A stretch of 64,000 nucleotides of DNA, from the NCBI GenBank assembly GCA_003020925.1, contig PXRT01000010.1, positions 28,504-92,503 on the forward strand, given 5' to 3'. This document shows positions 1 to 9,045 of the stretch, in pieces. A program made the position numbers and the translations under genes. The notes beneath the pieces were generated by a model. The model was not told the DNA's origin. It saw only the letters and a program-made list of their open reading frames with translations, and ran no database searches. The stretch's first letter is position 1. Every line of letters begins with the position of its first letter. The stretch comes from Halobacteriales archaeon QS_6_64_34 (GTDB taxonomy: Archaea > Halobacteriota > Halobacteria > Halobacteriales > Haloarculaceae).

Positions 1-487
1 GGGCATCGAGATGGATGAGCCCGACATCCCCCTCGACGCTGTTGGCAAAGCCGGCAAACGAAGGGTAGGTGATGTAGTGGTCCCCGCCGAGGACGACGGG
101 AAACGCTGACTCGGCGACCGACTGCACGTAGGCGGCCACTTGATCGCGGGTCCGCTCGACATCGTTGGGGACAGTCGGTGCGTCACCGCAGTCCCGGATG
201 ACGAGATCGTTGTAGTTGATGTGCTGGTCTGTGTCGACGTTGTACGTGCCACCGGACTGGCCCCCGAAGTGATCTTGCCAGGCGCTGGCAGCGCGGAGCG
301 CCGACGGCCCGTAGCGAGTGCCGGGCCGACGCGAAACGGCCCCGTCGAACGGCACTCCAATGACGCCGATATGGGTGTTTGCTGGGAGCTGTTCGGGGTC
401 GGCGATGTCGGCACCGAGGAAGGTGTTGATACCGCCGAACGCGGTCTCTGGAAGTCGACTCTGCGGTTTGGTAATATCGTTTGGCAT
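1..487 (-). CDS. Ureohydrolase (agmatinase/guanidinobutyrase-like), N-terminal part only
   Basis: The frame starts at ATG 487 and runs off the left window edge after about 162 codons. It shows the N-terminal half of the arginase/agmatinase fold: the early PFDGAVSRRPGTRYGP segment typical of the superfamily, then a GGDH metal-ligand motif and an LIHLDA strand carrying the first Asp of the next metal motif. The remaining ligands lie outside the window. Such enzymes release urea from a guanidino compound using two Mn ions. It lies 38 bp downstream of a polyamine-type ABC transporter on the same strand, so it probably acts on the imported substrate. The exact substrate (agmatine, guanidinobutyrate, guanidine) cannot be decided from this half. 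Confidence 0.85.
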   Translation of the reverse strand, partial: MPNDITKPQSRLPETAFGGINTFLGADIADPEQLPANTHIGVIGVPFDGAVSRRPGTRYGPSALRAASAWQDHFGGQSGGTYNVDTDQHINYNDLVIRDCGDAPTVPNDVERTRDQVAAYVQSVAESAFPVVLGGDHYITYPSFAGFANSVEGDVGLIHLDA

Positions 488-525
488 TGTCGGATTACGT
501 TCGTTGTTACCGGGACAGCGACGGG

Positions 526-1383
526 TCACTTCCACATCCCTCCAGCGAAACGGTCGACCATCAGCATCACCACGACCGTCATGACGATGAACAGGAGACT
601 CACGGCCGCGATGACCGGCGAATAGCTGTAGCGCAGGCTGGTGAAAATTTGGATGGGGATGGTCTTGAACGAGAAGCCGGAGATCAGCCAGCTGATGATA
701 TACTCGTTGAGCGAGAGGATGAACGCGAACAGCGCCCCGGCAAAGAGGTTCGCCCGGAGCAGGGGGACAGTGATGCGGCGAATCACCGTCGCCTTCGCCG
801 CGCCGAGGTCGGCTGCGGCCTCCTCGTACGACCGATCGATATCGCCGAGCCCTTGCGAGACGAGGACGAAGGGAAACGGCGAAAAGAAGATACTGTGGGC
901 GACCGCCAGCGTCCACGGCTCCCCGCCCACGCCGAGGAGTCCGAACAGCGTCACGAACGCGACGCCGATGATGACCGGCGGGAGCAGGATTGGCAGGATT
1001 GACAGCCCGGTCAACACCATCTCGAACCGGTAGTCGTACCGGTCTAGGGCAAAGGCGGCCGTCGCGCCGATTGAGGTCGCACCGACTGCCGCCGCGATAG
1101 CGATAAACAGGCTGTTTTGCATAGCGACTAGCCACGCTCGCGAGTCGAAGAACTCCCGATACCAACGTAGCGACAGCCCCTCCGGCGGGAACCGGAGGAA
1201 TTCGCTGGGGGTAAAGGACATGAGGCTGATGACCACGAGCGGCAGGAGGACGAACCCGATGACCAGGCTTGTGTAGCTGTTGAGCAGGAGTTGATACAGG
1301 CGGTCGCGGCCGCTGCCACGCTTCGTCTCTAGACGAGCGTACTCGCCTGTACTCGAGCGCGTGGTCTCGCGTCCGTCGCTCAT
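526..1383 (-). CDS. ABC transporter permease, PotC-like
   Basis: A 285-residue inner-membrane permease of the spermidine/putrescine type (BPD_transp_1 fold). About six hydrophobic segments are visible, and the EAA loop that docks on the ATPase reads EEAAADLGA near residue 188. The N-terminus carries a 30-residue hydrophilic cytoplasmic extension. The start ATG overlaps the stop of the upstream permease gene by four bases (ATGA), showing translational coupling within the five-gene transport operon. Substrate class is inferred from family resemblance only. Confidence 0.9.
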   Translation of the reverse strand: MSDGRETTRSSTGEYARLETKRGSGRDRLYQLLLNSYTSLVIGFVLLPLVVISLMSFTPSEFLRFPPEGLSLRWYREFFDSRAWLVAMQNSLFIAIAAAVGATSIGATAAFALDRYDYRFEMVLTGLSILPILLPPVIIGVAFVTLFGLLGVGGEPWTLAVAHSIFFSPFPFVLVSQGLGDIDRSYEEAAADLGAAKATVIRRITVPLLRANLFAGALFAFILSLNEYIISWLISGFSFKTIPIQIFTSLRYSYSPVIAAVSLLFIVMTVVVMLMVDRFAGGMWK

Positions 1384-2300
1384 CCCTGCTCACCCTCCTC
1401 GGTGGCGCTGACGCCGAACGTGTCGACACCGGCCAGCCGAACCGTGACGGCGATGAGCGCCACCACCACGAGCATCAGGATGATACTCAGCGTTGCGCCA
1501 AAAGGGACGTTCGACTCAACAGTGACCTGATTGCCGATGACGACCGCCAGTGTCCATTGTGGCGGGTTCCCGAGGATACGCGGGAGGACGTACACGCCCA
1601 TTGAGAGCACGAACACCAGCAGTGAGCCGCTGATGATACCGTCTTTCGTGAGCGGGAGTGTCACATGTCGGAACGTGGTTATCGGGCCGGCGCCCAGATT
1701 TCGCGCTGCCTCACGTAGCTCGTGGTCGACATTTTTGATGCTGGTGTAGAGGGTCAACACCATGAACGGCAGGAACACGTACACCATGCTAACCACTAGC
1801 GCCCAGTAACCGGGGACCAGCGATACGGGCGCGTCGGTGAGCCCCAGCTCCGCCGCGAGTATCGGAAAGAGCCCGTTACTCCGTAACAGGACTGCCCACG
1901 CGTACCCGCGGATGATGAACGTCAGCCAGAGGCTGGAGACGACGAGTACCATTACCGCCCGTCGCAGGAGACTGCTGTCGGTCGTCGCAAGCCGGTACGC
2001 GAGAGGATACCCGAGCACCAGCGATCCGAGCGTGGTTACGGCCGCGATGCGGAGTGAGAATACCAACCGATCGAGATACAGTGGCTCCTGGAGGAATCGG
2101 ACGTAATTTTCCGCGGTGACGACGTATCGCAGGTAGCCACCGCTGATGTTCCGGAAGAAGCTGAAGACAAACAGTAACAGCAGTGGGACCGCGAACAGAG
2201 TGACGAGCGCGATTGCCGGATACGACACTACCAGATACTTTATCGGCGGGAGACGGCCGCTGTCGGTCGCCGGTTCGGTCTGTGCCTCGTGGGCCATCAC
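1380..2300 (-). CDS. ABC transporter permease, PotB-like
   Basis: A 306-residue permease, the partner of the downstream PotC-like subunit. It has an N-terminal hydrophobic anchor, further membrane segments and an EAA loop reading REAARNLGAG near residue 195. Both ends overlap neighbouring genes by four bases (ATPase upstream, second permease downstream), so the transporter genes are translated as a coupled unit. By family it would form the membrane channel heterodimer for polyamine-like substrates. Confidence 0.9.
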   Translation of the reverse strand: MMAHEAQTEPATDSGRLPPIKYLVVSYPAIALVTLFAVPLLLLFVFSFFRNISGGYLRYVVTAENYVRFLQEPLYLDRLVFSLRIAAVTTLGSLVLGYPLAYRLATTDSSLLRRAVMVLVVSSLWLTFIIRGYAWAVLLRSNGLFPILAAELGLTDAPVSLVPGYWALVVSMVYVFLPFMVLTLYTSIKNVDHELREAARNLGAGPITTFRHVTLPLTKDGIISGSLLVFVLSMGVYVLPRILGNPPQWTLAVVIGNQVTVESNVPFGATLSIILMLVVVALIAVTVRLAGVDTFGVSATEEGEQG

Positions 2301-3364
2301 TCGACCACCACGAGACAGTCCTTGGCGTCGACACCGAGTGAAACCCGGTCACCGCCGGAGACGGTCGGCCCATCGCTGTCGACGACACCGACCACGTCGC
2401 TGCCCGACGGCAGGGTGACGTGACACTCGTGGTGGTCGCCGAGGAACCGGCTCACCGAAACGTCTCCCTCGAAGACGTTCGTGCGGGTGTCTCCCGGTTC
2501 CACGACGGTGTGTTCCGGCCGGGTCACCACAGTGACGCTGTCACCGACGGCCACGTAGTCGGGGGCTGCCGCCTCGAACTCAACGCCGTCGCAGTCGACG
2601 GTTACCCGGCTGTCGCTGACGTTGCGGACCGTTCCATCGAAGACGTTGGCCGTCCCGATGAAGTCGGCGACGAACTTGGTAGCCGGTTGCTGGTACACCT
2701 CGGTCGGCGCCCCAACCTGTTCGAACCGCCCGTCGTTCATCACCGCGATGCGGTCAGACATGGTCAGCGCCTCGGTCTGGTTATGCGTCACTAGGATGGT
2801 CGTGATGCCGATCTGTTCCTGAATCCGACGCAGTTCGACCTGCATACTCTCTCTGAGCTGTTTATCGAGACTCGCCAGCGGCTCGTCCAGTAGTAGGACC
2901 TCCGGTTCCGGGGCCAGCGCCCGCGCTAGGGCAATCCGCTGTTGCTGGCCACCGGAGAGTTGGTCCGGCATCCGGTCTCTGAATCCGCTGAGCTCGACCA
3001 GTTCAAGCATCTCTTCGATACGGGTGTCGACCTCGTCCTCGGGCCAGTCGCCCCCGACAGTCAGCCCGAAGGCGATGTTCTCGCCGACGGTCATATGGGG
3101 AAACAGCGCGAAGTCCTGAAAGACCATCCCCGTGGCCCGTTCATTCGGCGGAACGCCACTGACCTCGATGCCGCCGAGTCCGACCGTCCCGCTGGTGGGC
3201 TGTTCGAATCCGGCTAATGTCCGGAGCGTCGTGGTCTTCCCGCACCCTGACGGGCCGACGATAGTGACAAACTCGCCGTCCTCGACGACCAGTGACGCGT
3301 CTTTGACTGCGTGTACTCCGCCCGGATACACCTTCTCTACGGCGTCCAGGATTATCTGACTCAT
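2297..3364 (-). CDS. ABC transporter ATP-binding protein, PotA-like
   Basis: A 355-residue ATPase with every expected motif: Walker A GPSGCGKT at residues 37-44, Q-loop QDFALFPHM, signature LSGGQQQR, Walker B VLLLDEP and switch-His THNQTEA. After about residue 240 there is a C-terminal TOBE-type regulatory region. Length and layout fit PotA/CysA-class importers. It is preceded by the binding-protein gene with a single-base gap and overlaps the next permease by four bases. It energises import of the substrate bound by the lipoprotein encoded upstream. Confidence 0.93.
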   Translation of the reverse strand: MSQIILDAVEKVYPGGVHAVKDASLVVEDGEFVTIVGPSGCGKTTTLRTLAGFEQPTSGTVGLGGIEVSGVPPNERATGMVFQDFALFPHMTVGENIAFGLTVGGDWPEDEVDTRIEEMLELVELSGFRDRMPDQLSGGQQQRIALARALAPEPEVLLLDEPLASLDKQLRESMQVELRRIQEQIGITTILVTHNQTEALTMSDRIAVMNDGRFEQVGAPTEVYQQPATKFVADFIGTANVFDGTVRNVSDSRVTVDCDGVEFEAAAPDYVAVGDSVTVVTRPEHTVVEPGDTRTNVFEGDVSVSRFLGDHHECHVTLPSGSDVVGVVDSDGPTVSGGDRVSLGVDAKDCLVVVE

Positions 3365-3365
3365 C

Positions 3366-4490
3366 TCAGGAATCGATGATAAGCTCGTTCCAGAGCTGGT
3401 TGATGAACTCTTGTCGTTCTACGTACATATCGAAGTTCGGAACGATTGCCGAATCTAGTCCGGGTCCGGCGACACGTTGGTACGTCTCCGCGTCGAGTTC
3501 GGAATGCTGTTCCTCGATGGTCGGGACCGTGTAGAGATTCCGTGAGACTCTGTCCTGAACCGCGGGTCTGGACGCGTAGTCGATAAACTGCGTAATCGCC
3601 GTTCCGTTTTCCGAGGTCCGTGGCGACACCCAGCGACCGCTGCCCAGCACTGACCCCTCGTCGACGAAGGTGCTCTCGACGGGCGCACCCTGGTCCTGGA
3701 GCACCAGCGTGATGTCGTTGTATAGCATCCCCATCGGGGTCTCCCCGTTTTCCAGGCTAGACTGGAAGTTCGCCTCGTTTGTGTACCACATCTGTGCCTG
3801 GGGCGTCACCTCGGAGAGCTTCTCGAACACGTCGCGGATGTCGGACTCCGACTGCAGGCTGTCAGCCCCGTCGAAGTGGATCGCGGCGGCGATGTCGGGC
3901 ATGTAGCCCGTGACAGGTGGAGTCATCATCGCCATCTGGTCCTCGTAGGTCGAATCCCAGAGCGAGGTCCACGAGGTCGGACCGTTGTCGGTCTCCTCGG
4001 TGTTGTGGACGAGGTTGATGAGCCAGGCCTGTGAACCGATTCCGACGAGATTGCCGTCGTCGTCGTACTTCATCAGGTCGTCCGAAATGAACTCGAGATT
4101 CTCGAACTCGCTTTCCTCGTGGGTCATCCATAGATCGGAATTCAACCCGCGCAAAACGCCCGGCACAGGAACTGTAAGCACGTCGACCGGTGCGTTCCCG
4201 TTCTCGACAGCACTCCGGATGCGCGGGATAATCTCTGCAGTGCCGCCCTGCGCCTGGGACTCGATACTGATTCCGGTCTCCTCCTCGAACGGTTCGTACA
4301 GCTCCGCTTCGAGAATCTCTTTGAATGCCCCGCCGAAGCTGGACACTGTCAACGACGAGGCAGTCCCGTCACCGGAGAAGCCGCCGACACAGCCGCTCAG
4401 GGCAGTCAGCGCCCCGGCACCTGCGACACTCGTATATTTGAGGAACCCCCTTCGATTTTGGGATATTTTTGTATTATCCGGCACTTTCAT
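3366..4490 (-). CDS. ABC transporter substrate-binding lipoprotein, PotD-like
   Basis: A 374-residue extracellular binding protein. The N-terminus has a Tat signal (RRGFLKYTSVAG) followed by a lipobox ending ALSGC, so it is exported folded and lipid-anchored, as usual in haloarchaea. The mature part resembles family-1 polyamine-type solute-binding proteins (SSFGGAFKE start, WTSLWD motif). It is the first gene of the transporter operon, with the two permeases, the ATPase and the ureohydrolase downstream. The ligand is inferred to be a polyamine or guanidino compound. Confidence 0.9.
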   Translation of the reverse strand: MKVPDNTKISQNRRGFLKYTSVAGAGALTALSGCVGGFSGDGTASSLTVSSFGGAFKEILEAELYEPFEEETGISIESQAQGGTAEIIPRIRSAVENGNAPVDVLTVPVPGVLRGLNSDLWMTHEESEFENLEFISDDLMKYDDDGNLVGIGSQAWLINLVHNTEETDNGPTSWTSLWDSTYEDQMAMMTPPVTGYMPDIAAAIHFDGADSLQSESDIRDVFEKLSEVTPQAQMWYTNEANFQSSLENGETPMGMLYNDITLVLQDQGAPVESTFVDEGSVLGSGRWVSPRTSENGTAITQFIDYASRPAVQDRVSRNLYTVPTIEEQHSELDAETYQRVAGPGLDSAIVPNFDMYVERQEFINQLWNELIIDS

Positions 4491-4608
4491 AGCTGTATAC
4501 CACCGTAATTCAGCATGGGAATCGATTTCTTACACCCTTACAAAACATTTGCGCACATACGTAGCATGAGTGTAATACCAGTACGACTCTCCTGGAACTC
4601 CATGCGTG

Positions 4609-4626
4609 GATTTAAGGAATATAAAT
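4609..4626 (+). promoter_or_regulatory. AT-rich TATA-like element in the divergent region before the amidase gene
   Basis: The 237-bp intergenic stretch 4491-4727 separates two divergent genes. It contains ATTTAAGGAATATAAATT, the best TATA-like sequence for the rightward amidase gene. It is about 100 bp from the GTG start, so a leadered transcript would be expected. No clear operator was seen. Confidence 0.4.
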
Positions 4627-4727
4627 TCGCGGAGGAAGATGATGCATCCCCTGGCAGTAATAGGAACCTCGCGGCACTCAGGGAATATTAGGGTAACAGT
4701 CAGGAACCCTCCCCCTGGAGACCGACT

Positions 4728-6239
4728 GTGACCGCCTTTGACGAAATGGAGGCCCGATGGAACGTAGCCCTCGACGGTGCTGAGCGGGCGCAGTACCGGA
4801 CACTGATCGAGGAAATGCAGGACACGTTGCAGCAAGTTATGAACGAACCGGAGCCCACGTTCGAATTGCTCCACGGTTCACCGCGGCAGCACGGGCATCG
4901 GGAACCAGACGACGAAGCTGACCCGCTCAATGCGTGGCTCCACCGCTGTCGGATACCAGGTGCTTCCGATGGACCGCTCGCGGACCTCACGGTGGGGGTC
5001 AAGGACAACATCGCCGTTGCGACGCTCCCGTGTTCGGCCGGGTCCGACGCGCTCGCCGAGTTCGTCCCCGAGATAGATGCGACCGTCGTCGCCCGGGCCC
5101 TCGACGCTGGCGCGACGGTGCTCGGTAAACAAAATATGGACGCATTCGCCATGGGAGATGCGGGCGAGTTACAGGACGCCGGGCCGACATGGAACCCCCA
5201 CGACAGCGACCGACTCGCTGGGGGCTCGTCGAGTGGGTCGGCGGCGGCGGTTGCAGCGGGTGACTGTGATACCGCGCTCGGGACCGACCAGGCGGGGTCT
5301 GTTCGGACTCCCGCCGCGTGGTGTGGGGTCGTCGGCTGCAAGCCCACCTACGGACTGGTGCCGTACACCGGTGTTTTCGGGATGGATTTCGGGTTCGACC
5401 ACGTGGGTGTCATCTCCCGGGACGTCCGAACGAACGCGCGCGTCATGGCGACCATTGCGGGGGACGACCGACAGAACGGCTCCCGGCTCGATCCCCGCCA
5501 GCCACGGGGCTGTTCGGCTGACTCGTATGCAAAGACGCTCGAAACCGACACCGACGACATGACTATCGGTATACTCGAGCAGGGGTTCGGCTGGCCGACC
5601 GCACAAGCGGAAGTCGATGCGGCCGTCCACGGGACACTCGACACGGTCACCGGGCGGGGCGTCTCCGTCCGCAGCGTCTCCGCGCCGCTGCACCGACTCG
5701 CCCCCGCAATACTCGGTGTCACTGCCCCATTGGGTGCGGCCACAACGTACCAGCACGGCGGCGTCGGTACGACCGCGCCGGGCTGGCACTGGACCGGGGG
5801 CCACGAGGCGTTCGAAACGGCAATCGACGACCACACTGACGCCCTCTCGCCAGCCGTCATTGCATCGTTGCTGTTCGCCGAGGAGTGTCGAGCAAACGGG
5901 GAGACAGTCGCGTACGCACGGGCGAAAAATCTTGCACTCTCGCTCGGTCAGGAGTACGACAGGTGCCTTCAGGAATGTGACGCACTCGCCATGCCGACCG
6001 TTCCGCAAGTCGCTATCGCGTACGACCCCGATGCGGGGCTCGATAAGCGTATCGAGCGGCTCGCCACGCTCCCAGTGAACACCTGCGGGGCCAACCAGAC
6101 GGGCCATCCAGCGTTGTCGGTCCCCTGTGGCACCGTCGATGGACTTCCGGTCGGCCTCCAACTAATAGGCGAGCGATTCGGCGAGCGGTCCTTGTACAGC
6201 CTCGCACACACAGTCGAGACGGTGGCTGACTTCCCGTAA
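4728..6239 (+). CDS. Amidase signature family hydrolase
   Basis: A 503-residue amidase-signature enzyme. The GTG start at 4728 is supported by GGAG at 4717-4720, seven bases upstream; an in-frame ATG lies at 4746. The Ser-cisSer-Lys triad is recognisable: Lys in VGVKDNIAV near residue 91, the cis-Ser in GGSSSGSAAAVAAG near 165-178, and the nucleophile in GTDQAGSVRTPA. The usual GTDTGGS is GTDQAGS here. It is divergent from the ABC transporter/ureohydrolase operon. A plausible role is hydrolysis of an amide such as 4-guanidinobutyramide before ureohydrolase action, but that substrate is inference. Confidence 0.88.
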   Translation: MTAFDEMEARWNVALDGAERAQYRTLIEEMQDTLQQVMNEPEPTFELLHGSPRQHGHREPDDEADPLNAWLHRCRIPGASDGPLADLTVGVKDNIAVATLPCSAGSDALAEFVPEIDATVVARALDAGATVLGKQNMDAFAMGDAGELQDAGPTWNPHDSDRLAGGSSSGSAAAVAAGDCDTALGTDQAGSVRTPAAWCGVVGCKPTYGLVPYTGVFGMDFGFDHVGVISRDVRTNARVMATIAGDDRQNGSRLDPRQPRGCSADSYAKTLETDTDDMTIGILEQGFGWPTAQAEVDAAVHGTLDTVTGRGVSVRSVSAPLHRLAPAILGVTAPLGAATTYQHGGVGTTAPGWHWTGGHEAFETAIDDHTDALSPAVIASLLFAEECRANGETVAYARAKNLALSLGQEYDRCLQECDALAMPTVPQVAIAYDPDAGLDKRIERLATLPVNTCGANQTGHPALSVPCGTVDGLPVGLQLIGERFGERSLYSLAHTVETVADFP

Positions 6240-6277
6240 GGTGGGACGTCAATGGCTTCGTTACCGCGAAATGGGTG

Positions 6278-6586
6278 TTACGGCCCCTCCATCTTACTCT
6301 GCGCTGCGACGTCGTACCGATACAGTTCGGGTTCGCCCGCGACGTGTGGTTTGATGTCTCGCTGGAACTCCTCCAGGTGGTCACTGGATTCGTGGGCCTC
6401 GACGGCGTCGCTGTCCTCGTACTGTTCGATGATCCGCACGATGTTCGGTGTCTCCAGGTCCGTCGTGACTCGGTAGTCGATGACACCCGGTTCGGTCCGG
6501 GAGACGCGAGCCATCGATTTCATGATTCGTACCGCCTCGTCGCGGGATTCCGGTGCCACCGGCACCTCTGATAGCAGGATAATCAT
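6278..6586 (-). CDS. Antibiotic biosynthesis monooxygenase (ABM) domain protein
   Basis: A 102-residue single-domain dimeric alpha-beta barrel protein of the ABM/YgiN type, recognisable from the strand MIILLSEVPV, the helix with RDEAVRIMKSM, and EPGVIDYRV followed by VRIIEQYED. Members act as cofactorless quinol oxygenases, haem-degrading enzymes or small-molecule oxygenases; no haem-degradation residues can be assigned here. It lies 142 bp downstream of the P450 gene on the same strand and may be co-transcribed with it. Confidence 0.8.
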   Translation of the reverse strand: MIILLSEVPVAPESRDEAVRIMKSMARVSRTEPGVIDYRVTTDLETPNIVRIIEQYEDSDAVEAHESSDHLEEFQRDIKPHVAGEPELYRYDVAAQSKMEGP

Positions 6587-6728
6587 CGTTTCCTCCAGCC
6601 GGAGGGCTGCCCCGTTGACAGCGCAGGAGCCGTACCCCCGACAAGCGCCCCGAGTCTATGCCGAGACCTCAACACATCGGCGTGTCCCACTGCGACGGAC
6701 TGGCACGTCGTCTCGACTGAATGTGCGA

Positions 6729-7937
6729 TCATACGGGGGTCACCGCCACTGGTAACTGCTCGAATCCGAGCTTCGACGGCTTCCACTTCGGTTCGGCGGC
6801 GTCGAGGTCGATTGTAACTGATGTGACCGAGTCGAGGAATGTCGCGAGCACGATGGGGGCCTGCAGCCGGGCGAGGGGCGCTCCGATACAGCTGTGGGCC
6901 CCGGTGCCGAAGGCCAGATGCTCAGGGTCCCGGTCCGGGACGAACGTCTCGGGCCGGTCGAACCGGGCCGGGTCCCGGTTCGCAGCGCCGAGCCAGAGAA
7001 TGATGGTCTCACCGGCGGAGATGTCTGTCTCGCCGACGGTCACGGGCCGAGTCGTCACCCGAGCCCGGGACTGCAACGGGCTTCTGTACCGCAACACCTC
7101 CTCGAGGATATCCGAGACGTCGTGGTCAGGCTGCTCGTCGAGCAGGCCTTGGTCGTCGAACAGGAACAGCGCGTTCGCCAGCAGCTCCGACATCGTCCCC
7201 TGTCCCGCGAGGATGAAGTCGAAACAGTTTGAACCGATTTCCGCGTCGCTGAGCTCTGTCTCCGTAGCCAGTCGGGAAACGAGGTCATCTTGCGGGTCCC
7301 GCCTACGCCGGGTTACGAGCGTACGGAAGTACTCGACTGTCTCGGTCATCAGCGATCCGTCCCTGCTCTCTTTGTCGCTGTATTCCGTGTTCATCACCTC
7401 CCGAAACGTCTCCAGCCAGGCAAGCATCTGCTCGTGGTCCGCCTGCGGAATACCGACTACGCCCATGATGACGCGCAGGGGGACTGGCACAGCAAACTCC
7501 GAGACAAAATCGAACTTGGTCCCGTCGTCCATCGCAACGTGCAGCTGGTCAGCGGTGATTTCCCTGATAGATGTCTCCAGATCGGCCAGCATACTCGGAC
7601 GGAAGTACTGAAACAACTGCGCCTTGGCATCGCTGTGTTTCGACCCGTCGGACCACACCATCGCGTTGTCTAAATACGAGAATGGGGTCTGCGTGTCCGA
7701 ATGACTCCCGGAGAGTGGTTTCCGTGTGAACGTCTCACTATCCTGTAACGCCTCCTTCACATGCGTATAAGAAAAGACATCGTACACGTTCCGCTGGGGG
7801 TCATAGTGAACAGGGCCGTGCTCGCGCTGTGTCCGATACCATCCGAAGGGATGGTGCATCGCCGCCTCGGACTGCAGCGATGTCGGCGTCCCCTCGGGAA
7901 CGTCGATGGCCATCTCCGAGTCGCGTTCAGTTGCCAT
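6729..7937 (-). CDS. Cytochrome P450
   Basis: A 402-residue soluble P450 of bacterial class size. The haem-thiolate loop FGTGAHSCIGAPLA places the axial Cys at residue 350. The ExxR pair is in EEVLRYR, and the I-helix oxygen-activation motif is AGQGTMSE, so the usual acidic/Thr pair is altered to Gly-Thr. No membrane anchor is present, so it is cytoplasmic and needs a separate ferredoxin and reductase, neither of which is adjacent. An AT-rich TATA-like stretch at 7962-7972 lies about 25 bp before the ATG, suggesting an almost leaderless message. The substrate is unknown. Confidence 0.93.
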   Translation of the reverse strand: MATERDSEMAIDVPEGTPTSLQSEAAMHHPFGWYRTQREHGPVHYDPQRNVYDVFSYTHVKEALQDSETFTRKPLSGSHSDTQTPFSYLDNAMVWSDGSKHSDAKAQLFQYFRPSMLADLETSIREITADQLHVAMDDGTKFDFVSEFAVPVPLRVIMGVVGIPQADHEQMLAWLETFREVMNTEYSDKESRDGSLMTETVEYFRTLVTRRRRDPQDDLVSRLATETELSDAEIGSNCFDFILAGQGTMSELLANALFLFDDQGLLDEQPDHDVSDILEEVLRYRSPLQSRARVTTRPVTVGETDISAGETIILWLGAANRDPARFDRPETFVPDRDPEHLAFGTGAHSCIGAPLARLQAPIVLATFLDSVTSVTIDLDAAEPKWKPSKLGFEQLPVAVTPV

Positions 7938-8143
7938 ACGTTTCGTCTTTAACCCACCCGGATATATTTTCCTGGTTCTCTATCAATATTATTTGAATAA
8001 CTGGTATTCTTCAAGTAACCTTTGCTAGTACCTACTGTCAGTGCATCTACTCACAGTACCGGGATGACTAAGGACGAATAAGGACAGCCGTGTCGCATCA
8101 GTTCACCACTCGGGTCGGAGGTGGCCCACACGTCCGCCGGTTG
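7938..8143. other. AT-rich intergenic region upstream of P450
   Basis: A 206-bp gap, clearly more AT-rich than its surroundings between 7960 and 8040. It contains the P450 promoter (GAAAATATATCC on the minus strand near 7962-7972). No further gene or RNA was recognised. Confidence 0.5.
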
Positions 8144-8653
8144 TCAATCCTGGGAGCCTGTGGCCGGCTCCCACGCCGACCACGGAATATCCCGGCCAGG
8201 ATACGCCAGCGACTGGAACGGCCACGTTTCGGCTATCCACGTCCTGATAGCGGTCTCGATAGCCCCGGTCAATCCCCGATTAACGGCCCGCTCGGCGACC
8301 CAAAAGTAGACCGCAGCCTCATACTCCGGTGCACCGGTCGGCTGGACGTACAGACAGCCCAGTTCGACCGTCTCGTCGCGGTCGACAATTGCATAGGTGA
8401 ACGCATCCCGTCGCTGAAACTCTTTCTGATGCCAAGCCACGTCGATTCGATTCTGTTCGAGTGTCAGAGCCGCCGACGGCCACCTGTCTGCCGGACCGAA
8501 CGTCCCGCGAAGCCGCTCCCGATTTTGGGTCACCGCGGCGTAGTCTCGCTCGGCATCTTCGACGGTCAGAGGGCGAATATGGAAGCGTTCGGTCTCGAAT
8601 CGCTGCGGGACATCAACCGATTGGGGCAGGAGGTCCGGGGTTTCAAATGGCAT
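8144..8653 (-). CDS. GNAT-family N-acetyltransferase
   Basis: A 169-residue RimJ/RimL-type acetyltransferase. The start is set at ATG 8653 because ERFHIRPLTVEDAERDY, the classical first strand and helix, begins shortly after; the frame is open further upstream but that extension has no protein-like character. The later segment AVYFWVAERAVNRGLTGAI matches the acetyl-CoA-binding strand and helix, and residues near its end give the ERAVNRGLT loop in place of a strict Q/RxxGxG/A. The acetyl acceptor is unknown. Confidence 0.8.
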   Translation of the reverse strand: MPFETPDLLPQSVDVPQRFETERFHIRPLTVEDAERDYAAVTQNRERLRGTFGPADRWPSAALTLEQNRIDVAWHQKEFQRRDAFTYAIVDRDETVELGCLYVQPTGAPEYEAAVYFWVAERAVNRGLTGAIETAIRTWIAETWPFQSLAYPGRDIPWSAWEPATGSQD

Positions 8654-8879
8654 AGGTAGCCAATACCCACGTACGCACATTGCCGTTGTGACCGCGGCCG
8701 CTCTTGCGCTGGCACTTTCGGAGCTGGAGTAACGCCGCGTCGTGTCGACGAGTTCGGGAATCGTAAACTCCGTCCCGTGGGCTGTCGTCTCGCTCTCAAT
8801 TGAGACAGCTATCCGAGCCCCCTGGCTGGCAATAAGTCGAACCGGACTGTACAGTGTCACACACCGGGAGCTATCGCCC

Positions 8880-9020
8880 ATGCCTGTGCTCGAACGACTC
8901 ACCGACGTGCTCGAGAGCCGTACCCAATCCTACGTCTGTCGGTTCTGCCGGCTCACGTTCGAACGGGAGCGTCCCAACTGCCCGGCTTGTGGCTGTGGGA
9001 CGATAGAGCCCAACCGCTGA
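8880..9020 (+). CDS. Small zinc-ribbon protein (CPxCG type)
   Basis: A 46-residue protein with two Cys pairs, CRFC and CPAC, about 14 residues apart, forming one likely zinc ribbon. Haloarchaea encode many such very small zinc-finger proteins, mostly of unknown role. The TGA stop at 9018-9020 is also the first three bases of a partial TGATAC repeat. It is transcribed away from the GNAT gene, and the 226 bp between them hold nothing else recognised. Confidence 0.75.
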   Translation: MPVLERLTDVLESRTQSYVCRFCRLTFERERPNCPACGCGTIEPNR

Positions 9021-9040
9021 TACCGGTGGCTGTAACAAAC
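9018..9040. repeat. Half copy of the TGATAC palindromic repeat
   Basis: TGATACCGGTGGCTGTAACA matches the left arm of the 84-bp palindromes at 18821 and 33902. No right arm follows. It begins exactly at the stop codon of the zinc-ribbon gene. Confidence 0.55.
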
Positions 9041-9045
9041 ATGAG

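Noticed and set aside
8654..8902. N-terminal extension of the GNAT protein to 252 residues
   Set aside because: The extension shows no domain and the acetyltransferase fold begins at ATG 8653.
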